Below, in pieces: positions 40,104 through 50,757 of a stretch of DNA of 56,433 bases. Made by a program: the position numbers and the translations under genes. Positions within the stretch are counted from its first letter, which is position 1. Each line of letters starts with the position of its first letter. This stretch comes from Bacillus sp. JCM 19034. GTDB lineage: Bacteria > Bacillota > Bacilli > Bacillales > Bacillaceae_D. Location of the stretch: assembly GCF_001310635.1 (NCBI RefSeq), contig NZ_BAXR01000017.1, positions 1 through 56,433 of the forward strand, read 5' to 3'. Below the pieces are notes generated by a model that was given only the letters and a program-made list of their open reading frames with translations, was not told where the DNA came from and searched no databases.

Positions 40104-41827
40104 ATGGCTATAAAAAACGTTTTTATGTTGCTTTTGCAAGCCTTATTTTAATCCCTCTCATTTGTTTAGGATGGATTTCATATGAAGTGTCCTCGAATAT
40201 TTTAAAAGATCAAATCAGTCAACATATGTTAGATACACAAAAGGCGATCAATTTAAATATTAATTCTATTATGGGGGAAGTGGATTTATTTACAGAATAT
40301 ATCATTTATTCGGAGGCAGTCCAATACTATTTAGATCAAGACGATTGGGAGACGGTATCTGAGAAGGCATTGTTGGAAAGCACGATGAAACGGTTGTTTT
40401 TTAGCTATCCTTATACTTATGATTTTTTGTTAATTAGTAAAAATAAAGAAGCATTTTCTTTTATACATTCACCACACATTTCAGTTGATACATTAGAATC
40501 AATGGACTTTTTCCAAGAAGTAAAAAGGAAGCTAGGGGCTCCATATTGGATAGGACCTATAAATAATACAGACTTAGTTGGACAAGATCAGACGTTGTTT
40601 ACAATTGGACGAAGTATATTAAATCCGAATACGCTTGAGACAACAGGGTATTTATTTTTGCATATTAAACCAGAAATGCTTCGTACAACAGATCAAATAG
40701 CTCAAACTAGCGATAGTGAATGGGTCATTTTAGATGAAAAAGGTTCTGTGATTTATAGTGCTAGCAACGAACTAATATCGGAGGATTTCTCCCTATATAC
40801 GAAAGGGGAGTATAAAGGTGGAACCGGGTCAAGTATGTATCAACGTGGAGATGGGAAAGAGTTTTTATTAACTCACTCACCAACTATTAATGATTGGACG
40901 CTTATCTCGATTAAAAGCTGGGAAAGCGTAAATGCTCAAATTAAACCTATTAAAAATATTACCATTATCCTTATTGTTGGTTTATTGATCTTATTTACAT
41001 TTTTCCATCGGGTTCTTACGCAAAAGCTTATTACCTTCTTCACTCTTCTAAGAGATAAAATGGTTCAGACTACTGAGGAGAATTTAGAGGTTCAGATGCC
41101 GAATTTTAAAGAGCCTGAACTCCAGACTGTTTCAAATGGTTTTAATGAGATGGTCAGTAAATTAAAGGTCATGATTGAACTAGTAGAAGAAAAGCAAAAA
41201 CAAAAACAGCTGGCCGAGTTTAGAGTATTACAACACCAAATTAATCCGCATTTTCTTTACAATACGTTAGAAGTAGTTAATGCATTAGCTAGTTTGGATA
41301 AAAAAGAAGAGGTTCAAAAACTCGTAACGAATTTAGGGAAATTGCTAAGGATTAGCTTAAAGGGTCCTTATGAAATTTCAGTTGATGAAGAATTAAGGCA
41401 TGTGACTAGCTATTTAGAAATTCAGAGAATAAGGTATAGTCAACAATTTAACTACAAAAATGATATAAATGAAAATGTTAAGGGATTCAATATTCTCAAG
41501 TTAATTCTACAGCCACTTGTAGAAAACAGCATTGAGCATGGGATAAATCATGAAACATTTAACTTTATTACGATTCGAGCTGAGAAACTAGGAGATAGAA
41601 TGTTGATTTTTGTTGAAGATAATGGACCTGGGATTTCTGAGGAGAGCTTAACGCGATTGAGAACTAAGAATAGTTATACTAAAAGTGAAGGACATGGGGT
41701 ACTTAATGTACATGAGCGTCTACGTATGTTCTATGGATTAAAAAGTGGACTGATGATATGTAGCTCGGACAAAGGTACAATCATCCGCATCAGCATTCCT
41801 ATTAAGAAGGAAAGAGATGATCAGTAG
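40104..41827 (+). CDS. YesM-type sensor histidine kinase (one frameshift)
   Basis: About 574 residues. ATG 40104 follows AAAGGAG; a run of A just after (A6 to A7) must be lengthened to join MAIKKRFYVAF to the long downstream frame. There is a helix (FASLILIPLICLGWISY), an extracellular sensor of dCache type, a second helix (ITIILIVGLLILFTFFHRVL), a HAMP-like region, then the His-kinase motif LQHQINPHFLYNTLEVVNAL and an HATPase with DNGPGI and GHGVLNVHERL. The stop precedes the regulator gene directly. It probably senses a sugar or extracellular binding-protein complex and controls the transport operon downstream. Confidence 0.87.
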
Positions 41828-42976
41828 ATGTATAACGTAATGTTAATTGACGATGAGAACATCATTGTCGAAAGCTTGAAGAAAACAATAGCATGGGAAT
41901 CTTTAAATTGCCAAGTGATAGCAACTGCTAGTAACGGACGTGAAGCAATAGAGCTGTATAATAAATATAAACCGGATATCGTTATTACTGATATAAAGAT
42001 GCCAGATATGAGTGGAATTGATTTCCTAGTATCGATTGTTCCTGAAAGGAAATCTGATAAAATCATTGTATTATCGGGATACGATGAGTTTTCCTTTGCA
42101 CGTGCTGCCCTGAAATATAAAGCATATCAATATTTACTAAAGCCTATTGACCGTGAAGAATTATATCAAGTGATTCAACAAGCAATTATAGAAATCGAAG
42201 AAGAAAAGCAAATGATTCATTCCACGGATAAGCAAAAAATCTATGAGATATTAATTCGAAAAATAGATATATCCGAGCAGTTAGACGATTTTAACTTTCA
42301 TGAGTATGGTGTGGTGATTGTCGAAAATGTCAATTCCGAAGATCTAGCTTTAGAGGACGTTCACACAAAGGATACTTTCATGTATGTGTATCATCAAAAT
42401 AAAAGCCGAGTTGTGATTGTTTTTGGGTCAATAAGAGATGTAATGTCAAAAATTGAATTAGTTGCGAAAGAAAAAATATTAGACACGTTTCCGGAAGCGA
42501 TAGTATTAGTCGGTACTGTAACTGATAAACTTAAAAATTTGAATCACTCGTATGAGTTCGCTGTTAAGTTAACGTCGATAAGCTCCTTTGTTGATAGTAG
42601 AATGATCACTGTAAATGATTATAATAGTTATCAAGAATTAACAAATGATAGTGCTGAAGTGCTAAAACAAGCAAAAGAGTATATTGAAACGCATTACCAA
42701 AAAGATGTAACGAATGAAAGTGTGGCTAAGCATTTTGGCTTTAGTCCAAGTTATTTTAGTACGTTATTTAAAAAATACCACGGATTAACATTTATCGATC
42801 ATCTAACTAATGTACGAATCAAGCATGCATGTAGATTACTTGAAGATACGAAAAAGCCAACGTATTTGATCGCCAATCTCGTTGGATACGAGGACCAACG
42901 ATACTTTAGTCAAGTTTTCAAACGCAAAATGGGATTAACACCTAGTGCGTATCGTAAAGATCATAGTAACGAGTAA
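41828..42976 (+). CDS. YesN-type AraC-family response regulator
   Basis: 382 residues. The N-terminal receiver has LIDDEN, the Asp in VITDIKMPDMSGID and Lys in LLKPID. The C-terminal AraC HTH has VAKHFGFSPSYFSTLFKKY and GYEDQRYFSQVFKRKMGLTPSAYRK. It starts one base after the kinase stop. It most likely activates the sugar importer genes 130 bp downstream. Confidence 0.92.
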   Translation: MYNVMLIDDENIIVESLKKTIAWESLNCQVIATASNGREAIELYNKYKPDIVITDIKMPDMSGIDFLVSIVPERKSDKIIVLSGYDEFSFARAALKYKAYQYLLKPIDREELYQVIQQAIIEIEEEKQMIHSTDKQKIYEILIRKIDISEQLDDFNFHEYGVVIVENVNSEDLALEDVHTKDTFMYVYHQNKSRVVIVFGSIRDVMSKIELVAKEKILDTFPEAIVLVGTVTDKLKNLNHSYEFAVKLTSISSFVDSRMITVNDYNSYQELTNDSAEVLKQAKEYIETHYQKDVTNESVAKHFGFSPSYFSTLFKKYHGLTFIDHLTNVRIKHACRLLEDTKKPTYLIANLVGYEDQRYFSQVFKRKMGLTPSAYRKDHSNE

Positions 42977-42981
42977 TGTAA

Positions 42982-43020
42982 TAGCTTACATGGGGTATGA
43001 TCCATCGTAGGCTATTTTTG
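42982..43020 (+). terminator. Rho-independent terminator
   Basis: AATAGC(T)TAC(ATGG) pairs with (CCATC)GTAGGCTATT, followed by a T-run. It separates the regulator genes from the transport operon. Confidence 0.7.
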
Positions 43021-43036
43021 TTACTTTCTATCGGTA

Positions 43037-43050
43037 TTAAAGCGTTTTCG
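43037..43050 (+). promoter_or_regulatory. cre-like CcpA site
   Basis: TTAAAGCGTTTTCG matches the cre consensus TGWAARCGYTWNCW at all but two positions. It lies 86 bp before the sugar-binding protein start, so carbon catabolite control is likely. Confidence 0.5.
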
Positions 43051-43087
43051 AAAAAAATTAAACATTTTCCGAAAGAACACAGCATTA

Positions 43088-43101
43088 TGCAAACGTTTAC
43101 T
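43088..43101 (+). promoter_or_regulatory. cre-like CcpA site
   Basis: TGCAAACGTTTACT differs from the cre consensus at one position. It lies 34 bp before the sugar-binding protein start. It may overlap the promoter or initial transcribed region and repress by blocking. Confidence 0.55.
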
Positions 43102-43135
43102 TCTGTGTATGATGAATCTAAGGGGGAATGAAAAA

Positions 43136-44383
43136 ATGAAAAAAATAATTTTATTAACTTTACTATCAATTGCACTACTTACTGGCTGTGGAGATTCGGA
43201 TGCTGATTCAAATGAAACCGCTTCAAACAATAGTGATGTCACTACTATTGAATTCTTTCAAGTGAAGCCTGAAGCTGTCCAAACTTTTAATGAATTAATT
43301 GAAAAGTTCGAGGGTGAATACCCAAATATTAAGGTTGAGCAAAATACAGTACCGGATGGCATGACAGTTCTGAAAACGCGTTTCTCGGCAAACGATATAC
43401 CGGATGTCTTTATTACATATCCAGTAGAAGCAGATTATGTTTTACGGGCTAATAATGACTACCTATTAGATATTACGGATGAACCATTTATAGAGAAAGT
43501 AAACAAGGAGATTCAAGACCGTTATATTGAAAATGACAGAATGTACGGAGTAGCTCTTTCGTTAAATGCAAATGGTGTTTTATATAACAAAGAGATATTT
43601 GAAAAGCATGGAGTCGAAGTTCCCGAGTCATGGGATGAACTATTAACGGTTATGGAGACATTGCAGGAGGCTGGGGAAGTACCTGTTATTATGGGGAACC
43701 AAAACCCCGACCAAACATCAATCTTTAATTTAAACTTTATTGCACAGGAATTTGATGCAGATTACTGGGAAAGCTTAAATGCCGGTAATGAAACAATTGT
43801 AGGGGACCCTCGTTGGGAAAAAGCTGCTCAAAAAATGCTAGATGTTCTCCAATATGCTCAGGATGATCATATGGGTACAGATTATGACCAAGGTAACACT
43901 ATGTTTGCTAATGGCGATGGAGCGATGTATTTCATGGGTGCATGGGTACTACCAACACTTCGGGAGATGAATCCGAATTTTGATAATGAATTTGGTTACT
44001 TTCCGTTTCCACAAACAAATAACCCAGGAGAGAATATCACAATCTCAGGTGTTGATGTTGGGTTATCAATTGCAGCAAATACGGAATATCCGGAAGAATC
44101 GTTAAAATTTGTTGAATTCCTGATCGATGAGGCACAAACATTTGCCGATTTAGATGGTTCATTTAGTGCTGTGGAAGGTGTAGAAATTAGCGATTCAATT
44201 TTACAAGGATTGTTGCCACAGATCGAGTCAGGTCAAGTAGCAAATTGGCCAAACCATTATTGGGCTGGCGGAACTGCAGCAGAAGCTGATTTCCGAAGCC
44301 ACTCACAAAATTTCTTTATTCATCAAGATATAAACCAATTCCTTCAAGACATAGAAGAAATGTTTGCTAGTTATCGTCAATAG
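43136..44383 (+). CDS. Sugar ABC transporter substrate-binding lipoprotein
   Basis: About 415 residues from ATG 43136, after AAGGGGG; an earlier ATG at 43109 precedes the site. The lipobox is LLTGC, so it is a lipoprotein. IEFFQVKPEAVQTFNELIEKF and KTRFSANDIPDVFITYP are typical of cluster B (MalE-like, UgpB) binding proteins. It is the first gene of the sucrose/fructan operon. Confidence 0.9.
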   Translation: MKKIILLTLLSIALLTGCGDSDADSNETASNNSDVTTIEFFQVKPEAVQTFNELIEKFEGEYPNIKVEQNTVPDGMTVLKTRFSANDIPDVFITYPVEADYVLRANNDYLLDITDEPFIEKVNKEIQDRYIENDRMYGVALSLNANGVLYNKEIFEKHGVEVPESWDELLTVMETLQEAGEVPVIMGNQNPDQTSIFNLNFIAQEFDADYWESLNAGNETIVGDPRWEKAAQKMLDVLQYAQDDHMGTDYDQGNTMFANGDGAMYFMGAWVLPTLREMNPNFDNEFGYFPFPQTNNPGENITISGVDVGLSIAANTEYPEESLKFVEFLIDEAQTFADLDGSFSAVEGVEISDSILQGLLPQIESGQVANWPNHYWAGGTAAEADFRSHSQNFFIHQDINQFLQDIEEMFASYRQ

Positions 44384-44392
44384 TTCCTCATA

Positions 44393-44426
44393 AGGGTGGC
44401 TCCTCGCTAATAGCCTGAGCCACCCT
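44393..44426 (+). terminator. Intercistronic stem-loop after the binding-protein gene
   Basis: AGGGTGGCTC at 44393-44402 pairs perfectly with GAGCCACCCT at 44417-44426. There is no U-run, so it probably protects the 3' end of the binding-protein transcript, raising it over the permeases. Confidence 0.75.
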
Positions 44427-44454
44427 ACAACTATAATATACCGAGGTGTCCATC

Positions 44455-45335
44455 ATGAATAACAATATTTATAGAAGTATGAGTCGTGGCTATTTCCTTC
44501 TATTAATACCCGGACTGATCCTTCTAGGATTTTTTATGTCTATCCCCTCATAAGTGGTGTTTATTTAAGTATGACAAGTTGGGATGGAGTTAGTCGTACA
44601 AAAGATTTTGTCGGCTTTTCTAATTATGTGGCCATATTTAGTGACTCGAGATTTTTGAATTCATTAGGCTTTACATTTAAGTACGCTCTAGTTTCAACGA
44701 TTTTATCAAATATTATTGCAATAAGTGTTGCGATGGTGCTTGTATCCAAAGTGAAGTTTCAAAGTTTTTTCAGAGGGCTCTACTTTTTCCCAGCTGTATT
44801 AAGCATGTTAATCATAGGCTTCATATGGAAACAAATCTATTTTAGTTTCATTCCGTATTTAGGAGAAAAATTAAATATTGACGTTTTACAAACGAATTTG
44901 TTAGGTAATCAAGATACTGTATTTTGGGCACTAGTAATTGTTACGGTATGGCAAGCTTCAGCCATTTTAGTCATTATCTATATGGCTGGACTGCAAACGG
45001 TCCCACAAGAGGTATATGAATCAGCCGAAATAGACGGTGCGATAGGCTTTAGAAAGTTTGTTTCGATAACTTTACCACTTATCGTTCCTTCTATAACAAT
45101 CTGTTTCATTTTAGCAATGAAGCAGCATTTAATGGTGTATGACTATATTGTTGCCATGACTGGTGGAGGGCCGGGTTTTGCGACAGAATCTGTTACTCTT
45201 TTGATTTATAATTTAGGGTTTCTAAATAATAGATTTGGCTATGGTACAGCTGCTGCCCTTCTATTATTCTTAATGATCGTTATCATTTCATTCATACAGA
45301 TCTTCTTCTTACGCAAAAAGGAGGTACAGCTATAA
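44455..45335 (+). CDS. Sugar ABC transporter permease, MalF type (one frameshift)
   Basis: About 294 residues. ATG 44455 follows GAGGTG. The break at 44533 (T6 to T7) joins LLLIPGLILLGFFYVYPLI to SGVYLSMTSWDG. The conserved EAA loop is YESAEIDGAIGFRKFVSITLPLI. The next gene's ATG overlaps its stop. Confidence 0.88.
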
Positions 45336-46225
45336 TGAGTACTCCACAACGCACAATAACAAACGATGATAATGTAAAAGCACAATCAAGTCAAAGAAAA
45401 AGAGTTGGGAACATATTAAAAAGGTCTGGTCTATACGGTTTCATAATAGCTGGAGGACTTGCTATTTTGTTTCCACTTTATTTGACGGTTGTTACTGCTT
45501 TCAAAACACCAGAAGAGACGAGAATATCGTTTTTAGCTTTACCAGAAAAACTTAATTTTACAAACTTCATTGAAGCTATTAAGATGACGAATTATGGCCA
45601 AGGTTTTATGAATTCTTTTACGATAACAGCTATTTCCATTGTTTTTATTATATTGCTAGGTTCTAGTGTTTCGTATTCAATTGCTCGTAATCAGAATAAG
45701 TTGTTTTATCGGATTATGTACTATTTCTTTGTAAGTGGGTTATTCGTCCCCTTTCAAGTTTTAATGCTACCACTTATTCAGCAACTAAGCACAATTGGGA
45801 TGTTAAATAAATGGGGATTAATCTTGCTTTATATAACGTACAGTTTATTCCAAAGTGTATTTCTGTATGTTGCTTATTTCAAATCTATTCCAAAAGAGCT
45901 AGAAGACGCGGGTTTAATTGATGGTTGTGGCGTGTTCCGGATGTTTTGGCATATCATTTTTCCAATGTTAAAACCAATGACCGTTACAATTGCCATTTTA
46001 AATATTATCTGGATTTGGAATGATTTCTTAATGCCATTGGTCGTTTTAAATGACTCAAGCGATTGGACATTACCATTGATGCAGTATGTGTTCGAATCTC
46101 AATATTCTGCGAATTATAATCTAGCATTTGCTTCATATTTAATGGTCTTATTACCAGTTATTATCGTTTATTTATTCCTACAGAGACACATTATCGGTGG
46201 CGTATCTGAAGGTGCAGTTAAATAG
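45335..46225 (+). CDS. Sugar ABC transporter permease, MalG type
   Basis: 296 residues with about six helices; EAA loop LEDAGLIDGCGVFRMFWHII. Overlaps the previous stop (ATAATG) and precedes GH32 by 15 bp. It completes the importer with the MalF-type permease. The ATPase is not in the window and may be a shared MsmK-type protein. Confidence 0.92.
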   Translation: MSTPQRTITNDDNVKAQSSQRKRVGNILKRSGLYGFIIAGGLAILFPLYLTVVTAFKTPEETRISFLALPEKLNFTNFIEAIKMTNYGQGFMNSFTITAISIVFIILLGSSVSYSIARNQNKLFYRIMYYFFVSGLFVPFQVLMLPLIQQLSTIGMLNKWGLILLYITYSLFQSVFLYVAYFKSIPKELEDAGLIDGCGVFRMFWHIIFPMLKPMTVTIAILNIIWIWNDFLMPLVVLNDSSDWTLPLMQYVFESQYSANYNLAFASYLMVLLPVIIVYLFLQRHIIGGVSEGAVK

Positions 46226-46240
46226 TAGGGAGGTTATCAA

Positions 46241-47662
46241 ATGAAAAAGAAAATAACTAATTACACATTAGAAAAAGCAAATGAAGAGTTGCGAAGGAAA
46301 GCCGATATTTCTAAAAGGTCGAAGTTCTGGTTAGGTTACCATATAGCACCGCCAGCTGGGTGGTTGAATGACCCGAATGGACTTGTTTTTTACAAAGGTG
46401 AATATCATGCTTTTTATCAACATTATCCGTATAAATCCGAGTGGGGACCGATGCATTGGGGACATGCCAAAAGTAAAGACTTGATCCATTGGGAGCACTT
46501 GCCTGTAGCACTAGCTCCTGAATATGACTATGAAGCAGGTGGTTGCTTTTCAGGGAGTGCGGTCGTTTCAGGAGATGATCTTTATTTAATATATACAGGA
46601 CATAATGAAGAGCTTGATCCAAAAGAGGTTCAATGTGTAGCCAAATCAACTGATGGTATTCATTTTGAAAAATTAGAAGAAAATCCTGTAATTGCGGCTC
46701 CTCCAGAAGACGGATCGCCCGATTTTCGTGATCCGAAAGTATGGAAACAAGACGGACTATGGAATATGGTCGTTGGGTCAGGAAAAGCAGGAATCGGAAA
46801 AGCACTTTTATATCGATCAGAAAATTTAAAAAGCTGGGATTATATTGGGGTAATGAGAGAGAGTGACGGAACACAAGGTGATATGTGGGAATGTCCGGAT
46901 TTCTTCTCCCTTTCTGACAAAGAAGATGTACTAATATTTTCTCCGATGAATATGGAAGGTTCAAAAACACGATACATGATTGGAAAGTTGAATGAGGAAA
47001 CCGGGGAGTTTGCAGCACAGAATAGCGGGGAAATTGACTATGGTGTAGACTTTTATGCCCCGCAAACGTTTATTGATGATCAAAAGAGACGAATTTTAAT
47101 TGGCTGGATGAATATGTGGAATAAAGAAATGCCAGAGCAAGCAGATGGCTGGGCAGGAGCTTTAACAATCCCTCGTGAACTAAAGGTTGAAAATAACGAA
47201 CTAATTATGAAGCCAGTAGCTGAAATGATAAAATTACGCCAAAACAAAGTTCTATCAGAATATACGAGGAAACTGAAGCTACAAAGCCTTTGTTTAGAAG
47301 TAGAGATGGTAGTATCCAAAGACCAATCAAAAACAGCAGGGTTTCATCTTTCATCTGAGAAAGGTGAGACACTCACTGTCGGATATGATTCAAATAGAAA
47401 ACAAGTTTTAACAGACCGTAAAGGAATGCTACAAGGAGAAAAGGACCTTTGCGAGGCACGATATATAACAAATGAAAATGAAATTTCGTTAAGAGCTTTT
47501 ATTGATCGTTCAAGTATCGAACTTTTTATTGACGATGGAAAAATAGTCATGACGAATAGATTTTACTTTACGGGGGAGGATATTACATTTACTGTAGAGG
47601 GAAATGAAAAGGAAATAAAAGAATTATCGATTTGGGAGTTAAAAGCTACAATGGATAGGTAA
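46241..47662 (+). CDS. GH32 beta-fructofuranosidase (sucrose hydrolase)
   Basis: 473 residues. The GH32 signatures are WLNDPNG (nucleophile Asp44), FRDPKVW and WECPDFF (acid/base Glu). There is no signal peptide, so it acts in the cytoplasm on imported sucrose or fructo-oligosaccharide, yielding fructose for the kinase downstream. The importer is ABC-type, so the substrate is probably not phosphorylated, unlike in PTS-linked sucrose systems. Starts after GGGAGG. Confidence 0.92.
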   Translation: MKKKITNYTLEKANEELRRKADISKRSKFWLGYHIAPPAGWLNDPNGLVFYKGEYHAFYQHYPYKSEWGPMHWGHAKSKDLIHWEHLPVALAPEYDYEAGGCFSGSAVVSGDDLYLIYTGHNEELDPKEVQCVAKSTDGIHFEKLEENPVIAAPPEDGSPDFRDPKVWKQDGLWNMVVGSGKAGIGKALLYRSENLKSWDYIGVMRESDGTQGDMWECPDFFSLSDKEDVLIFSPMNMEGSKTRYMIGKLNEETGEFAAQNSGEIDYGVDFYAPQTFIDDQKRRILIGWMNMWNKEMPEQADGWAGALTIPRELKVENNELIMKPVAEMIKLRQNKVLSEYTRKLKLQSLCLEVEMVVSKDQSKTAGFHLSSEKGETLTVGYDSNRKQVLTDRKGMLQGEKDLCEARYITNENEISLRAFIDRSSIELFIDDGKIVMTNRFYFTGEDITFTVEGNEKEIKELSIWELKATMDR

Positions 47663-47784
47663 TGTCCTACTACAGTCTGAACCTAATAGTTTATTTGAAA
47701 TGGGGGAAGCAAACGTCGATTTTTCATAGGATTCTTTCTCCTTTTCAAGGTTGATTACTAGTAGGGTTAGAAGGAGGATCAAAA

Positions 47785-48747
47785 ATGCAGTCACATTCAA
47801 ACGTAGTATGTATTGGAGAGTTACTTATTGACTTCTTCTGTACGGATACTGGAAATGATTTAATAAAAGGGACAAAGTTTGAAAAACAGCCAGGTGGTGC
47901 TCCGGCAAATGTCTGTGCAGCGATTGTAAAATTAGGTGGAAGTGCGATGTTTAGTGGGAAAGTTGGCAATGACCCATTTGGCCATTTCTTGAAACATACG
48001 TTGGAAGAGCTACATGTCGATACCTCAATGCTCGTATTTGATGATATGAATCCAACGACACTAGCCTTCGTATCCTTACAGGAGAATGGGGAACGAGATT
48101 TTGTCTTTAATCGCGGAGCAGATGCCTTTTTAACAGAAGAAGATCTAGATAAGGGGAAAATAGAAAGTGCTCGAATTTTACACTTCGGTTCTGCAACTGC
48201 CTTACTGAATGGCCCGTTTCAAACGACTTATTTAAACACAATGAAAAAGGCCAAATTAACAGGCCAATTTATCTCCTTTGATCCTAATTATCGCTCAGAT
48301 CTTTGGCGAGAAAATCAACGTGAGTTTGTTAACTTGGCAAGAAAAGCGATTGCTTATTCTGATTTCGTAAAAGTCAGTGAGGAAGAATTGCGACTTATTA
48401 CTGGCGTAAAGGAAATCAAAGAAGGCGTCGAGGCTTTTCATCACGATGGAGCTAAGCTTGTAGCAGTAACGTTAGGAAGTAGAGGAACGTTTATTTCCAA
48501 TGGCCAATTACAAGAGACGATCCCAAGTATTAAGGTAAAAGCAATAGACACTACTGGTGCTGGTGACGCATTTGTAGGGGCAATGCTTTATCAATTAGCA
48601 AAGGAAAATGAACCGAAAAAAGTGATCAAAAATATTGATCAAGTAACGGAAATCACAGCACTAAGTAATAAGGTGGCAGCTCTCACATGTACGAAGGTTG
48701 GATCGATTACAGCGATCCCTACAATGGGTGATGTAGATTACGTATAA
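47785..48747 (+). CDS. PfkB-family fructokinase
   Basis: 320 residues. [18 protein letters not shown] is the N-terminal PfkB signature and [14 protein letters not shown] the C-terminal one with the catalytic Asp. It sits after GH32 with a GAAGGAGG site 8 nt upstream and completes sucrose to fructose-6-phosphate. The substrate is inferred from operon context. Confidence 0.92.
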   Translation: MQSHSNVVCIGELLIDFFCTDTGNDLIKGTKFEKQPGGAPANVCAAIVKLGGSAMFSGKVGNDPFGHFLKHTLEELHVDTSMLVFDDMNPTTLAFVSLQENGERDFVFNRGADAFLTEEDLDKGKIESARILHFGSATALLNGPFQTTYLNTMKKAKLTGQFISFDPNYRSDLWRENQREFVNLARKAIAYSDFVKVSEEELRLITGVKEIKEGVEAFHHDGAKLVAVTLGSRGTFISNGQLQETIPSIKVKAIDTTGAGDAFVGAMLYQLAKENEPKKVIKNIDQVTEITALSNKVAALTCTKVGSITAIPTMGDVDYV

Positions 48748-48764
48748 TGTTACTATTTGATATG

Positions 48765-48813
48765 ACTGTAGGACTATTTGCCAAAAAATGGCTGATAGTG
48801 CTACAGTTTTTTT
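48765..48813 (+). terminator. Rho-independent terminator
   Basis: ACTGTAG and GCCA pair with TGGC and CTACAGT around an A-rich loop, with internal mismatches, and then TTTTTTT. It ends the sucrose operon. Confidence 0.85.
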
Positions 48814-48975
48814 ATTTTTAAAACTTTATTTCTTGTTAAGTGATTGAGTAGCTATATTTTTAAAATTTCATACAAAAGGTATACAAGAACTTTTTTTAGA
48901 AAAATAAGAAAGTATAAAAATTGTAGAAGATGTAACTCAAGGGGGATAGTCAATAGTCTCTATGTATGCGGTTTC

Positions 48976-49063
48976 ATAGTCCTATAAATATAGAAAAAAA
49001 TAACTTTTTTCGAGAAAATCATTAAATTTTTATAGATCTTGTCGATATAAGTCATAGGACTAT
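48976..49063 (+). promoter_or_regulatory. Inverted repeat before the ThDP-enzyme gene
   Basis: ATAGTCCTAT at 48976-48985 is the exact reverse complement of ATAGGACTAT at 49054-49063, which is 4 nt before AGGAGGTGA. A long-range hairpin could affect access to the ribosome binding site; alternatively the arms are two operator half-sites. The rest of 48814-49081 holds no gene. Confidence 0.4.
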
Positions 49064-49081
49064 TTTAGGAGGTGAGATTAA

Positions 49082-50734
49082 TTGGTTAGTTTGGCTACTA
49101 ATCTAGTGAAAATTTTAAAGCAATTAGGATGTGAGCAGGCGTTTGGTGTTCCTGGAAAACCAATTACCCCGATGATTATTGAAATGGAAAAGCAAGGGGT
49201 TAACTTCGTCCTTTCTCGGCATGAATGTGGGGCTGGTTACATGGCGACGGGGTATGCATTACAAAATCAATCACTTGGTGTTGCCCTCGGTACGTCTGGT
49301 CCAGGTGGAACCAATTTACTAACTGCTGCTGGTCAAGCAAAGGCATTTAATGCACCAGTGTTATTTCTTACTGGTCATCCACCTTTGAAAGATAGTGGTA
49401 AAGCACTTGGTCAAGATTCAAGTATTTTTGGAACAAATCTCGTTGAGTTATTTGAACCACTGACTCTTTTTAGTGCTAGAGTAGATGACGTTTCCCTTCT
49501 CTCGAGCTATTTGCAGCATGCTTTGCAAAAGGCACTAACAGGTAAGATGGGGCCTGTCCACCTATCTATTCCTCTTGATGTACTAACTCAAGAGATGGAT
49601 AGCATTGACATGCCTAATTGGGAGATAGTTGATAACACAATTTCGTCTAATTTGAGCCAAGTGAAAGAATTGTTGCAAACAGCACATAAGCCCGTGATCT
49701 TAGTTGGGAAAGGTGTGCACCGAGCAAAGGCCTATGAAGAGCTTATGCAGTTTGCAGAAAGCTGGCAGATCCCTGTTATGACCACACCAGGAGGCAAAGG
49801 GACTTTTCCAACTCAGCATCCATTATCTCTTGGTAGCTTTGGTTTAGGAGGTACCGCGGCGGCAGAGATGTATGTTAAAGAAGGCATTGACTTAATGGTT
49901 GTTATTGGAACACGGTTATCCGATATGTCAACGGCTGGCCTAGTACCTGATTTATACCCTAAGCACCTCATACAATTTGATCAAGATGAAACGTTTGTTG
50001 GGAAAACGTTGTTACTTGACACGACGTTCATTAAAGGTGATGCCAAGCAAAATTTATCCCAGCTAGTAGCTAACTATGCTCCAAATTGTCCAATAAAGAA
50101 ACTGGATCTCTCCTCTTACTGGGTAGAGGAACAGAAAACAAGACAATTAGTAGCAATGAACGAGCCGAGAGACAGTCGGCTATCAACTGCAACCGTTATG
50201 TTAAAGCTAAGGGAATGCTTGACAAATGATACAGTTGTCTTTGGTGATGATGGTAGCCATACGTTTTATGGTATTAAGTATTTTGACACAATGGTCCCAG
50301 GAACCTTTTATTTTGATGATGTATTTGGAGCGATGGGACATGGCCTTGGATTAGCGATCGGTGCTTCATTAGTCAAGCAAGATCAACCAATTGTCTGTTT
50401 TGTTGGTGACGGTTGTTTAATGATGCATGGCATGGAGCTATCAGCTGCTGTCGATCAACAGGCGAACATTACCTTTGTAGTGTTTAACAATGGCATGCTT
50501 GATATGGTGGACAAAGGGATGAAACATGGTCTAGGTAAAGCGGTAGGAACGACTTACAGTTATGGAATTGATGCTACAAAATTTGGTGAGGCACTAGGCA
50601 TTGAAAGTACTAGATGTCAAACCATTAATGAAGTGGAGATAGCCGTTAAGCAAGCACTTAAAACGGATGGTCCGGCGGTTGTCGAAATTTTAACATGTAA
50701 GGACGAGGTTCCACCTACATTGAAAAGGGGTTAA
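49082..50734 (+). CDS. ThDP-dependent acetolactate synthase-like enzyme
   Basis: 550 residues, start TTG 49082 after AGGAGGTGA. The PYR domain has RHECGAGYMATGYA (catalytic Glu region) and ALGTSGPGGTNLL. A central FAD/DHS-like domain follows (GTFPTQHPLSLGSFG), then the ThDP motif VCFVGDGCLMMHG running to FVVFNNGMLDM. Fold and length match IlvB, oxalyl-CoA decarboxylase or benzoylformate decarboxylase types, but no small acetolactate subunit is nearby. The substrate is not evident. Confidence 0.85.
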   Translation: MVSLATNLVKILKQLGCEQAFGVPGKPITPMIIEMEKQGVNFVLSRHECGAGYMATGYALQNQSLGVALGTSGPGGTNLLTAAGQAKAFNAPVLFLTGHPPLKDSGKALGQDSSIFGTNLVELFEPLTLFSARVDDVSLLSSYLQHALQKALTGKMGPVHLSIPLDVLTQEMDSIDMPNWEIVDNTISSNLSQVKELLQTAHKPVILVGKGVHRAKAYEELMQFAESWQIPVMTTPGGKGTFPTQHPLSLGSFGLGGTAAAEMYVKEGIDLMVVIGTRLSDMSTAGLVPDLYPKHLIQFDQDETFVGKTLLLDTTFIKGDAKQNLSQLVANYAPNCPIKKLDLSSYWVEEQKTRQLVAMNEPRDSRLSTATVMLKLRECLTNDTVVFGDDGSHTFYGIKYFDTMVPGTFYFDDVFGAMGHGLGLAIGASLVKQDQPIVCFVGDGCLMMHGMELSAAVDQQANITFVVFNNGMLDMVDKGMKHGLGKAVGTTYSYGIDATKFGEALGIESTRCQTINEVEIAVKQALKTDGPAVVEILTCKDEVPPTLKRG

Positions 50735-50757
50735 TTATTTTTATTGGAGTGATCAAA

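Noticed and set aside
46311..47018. 235-codon minus-strand frame inside GH32
   Set aside because: It is the antisense shadow of a strongly supported GH32 gene.
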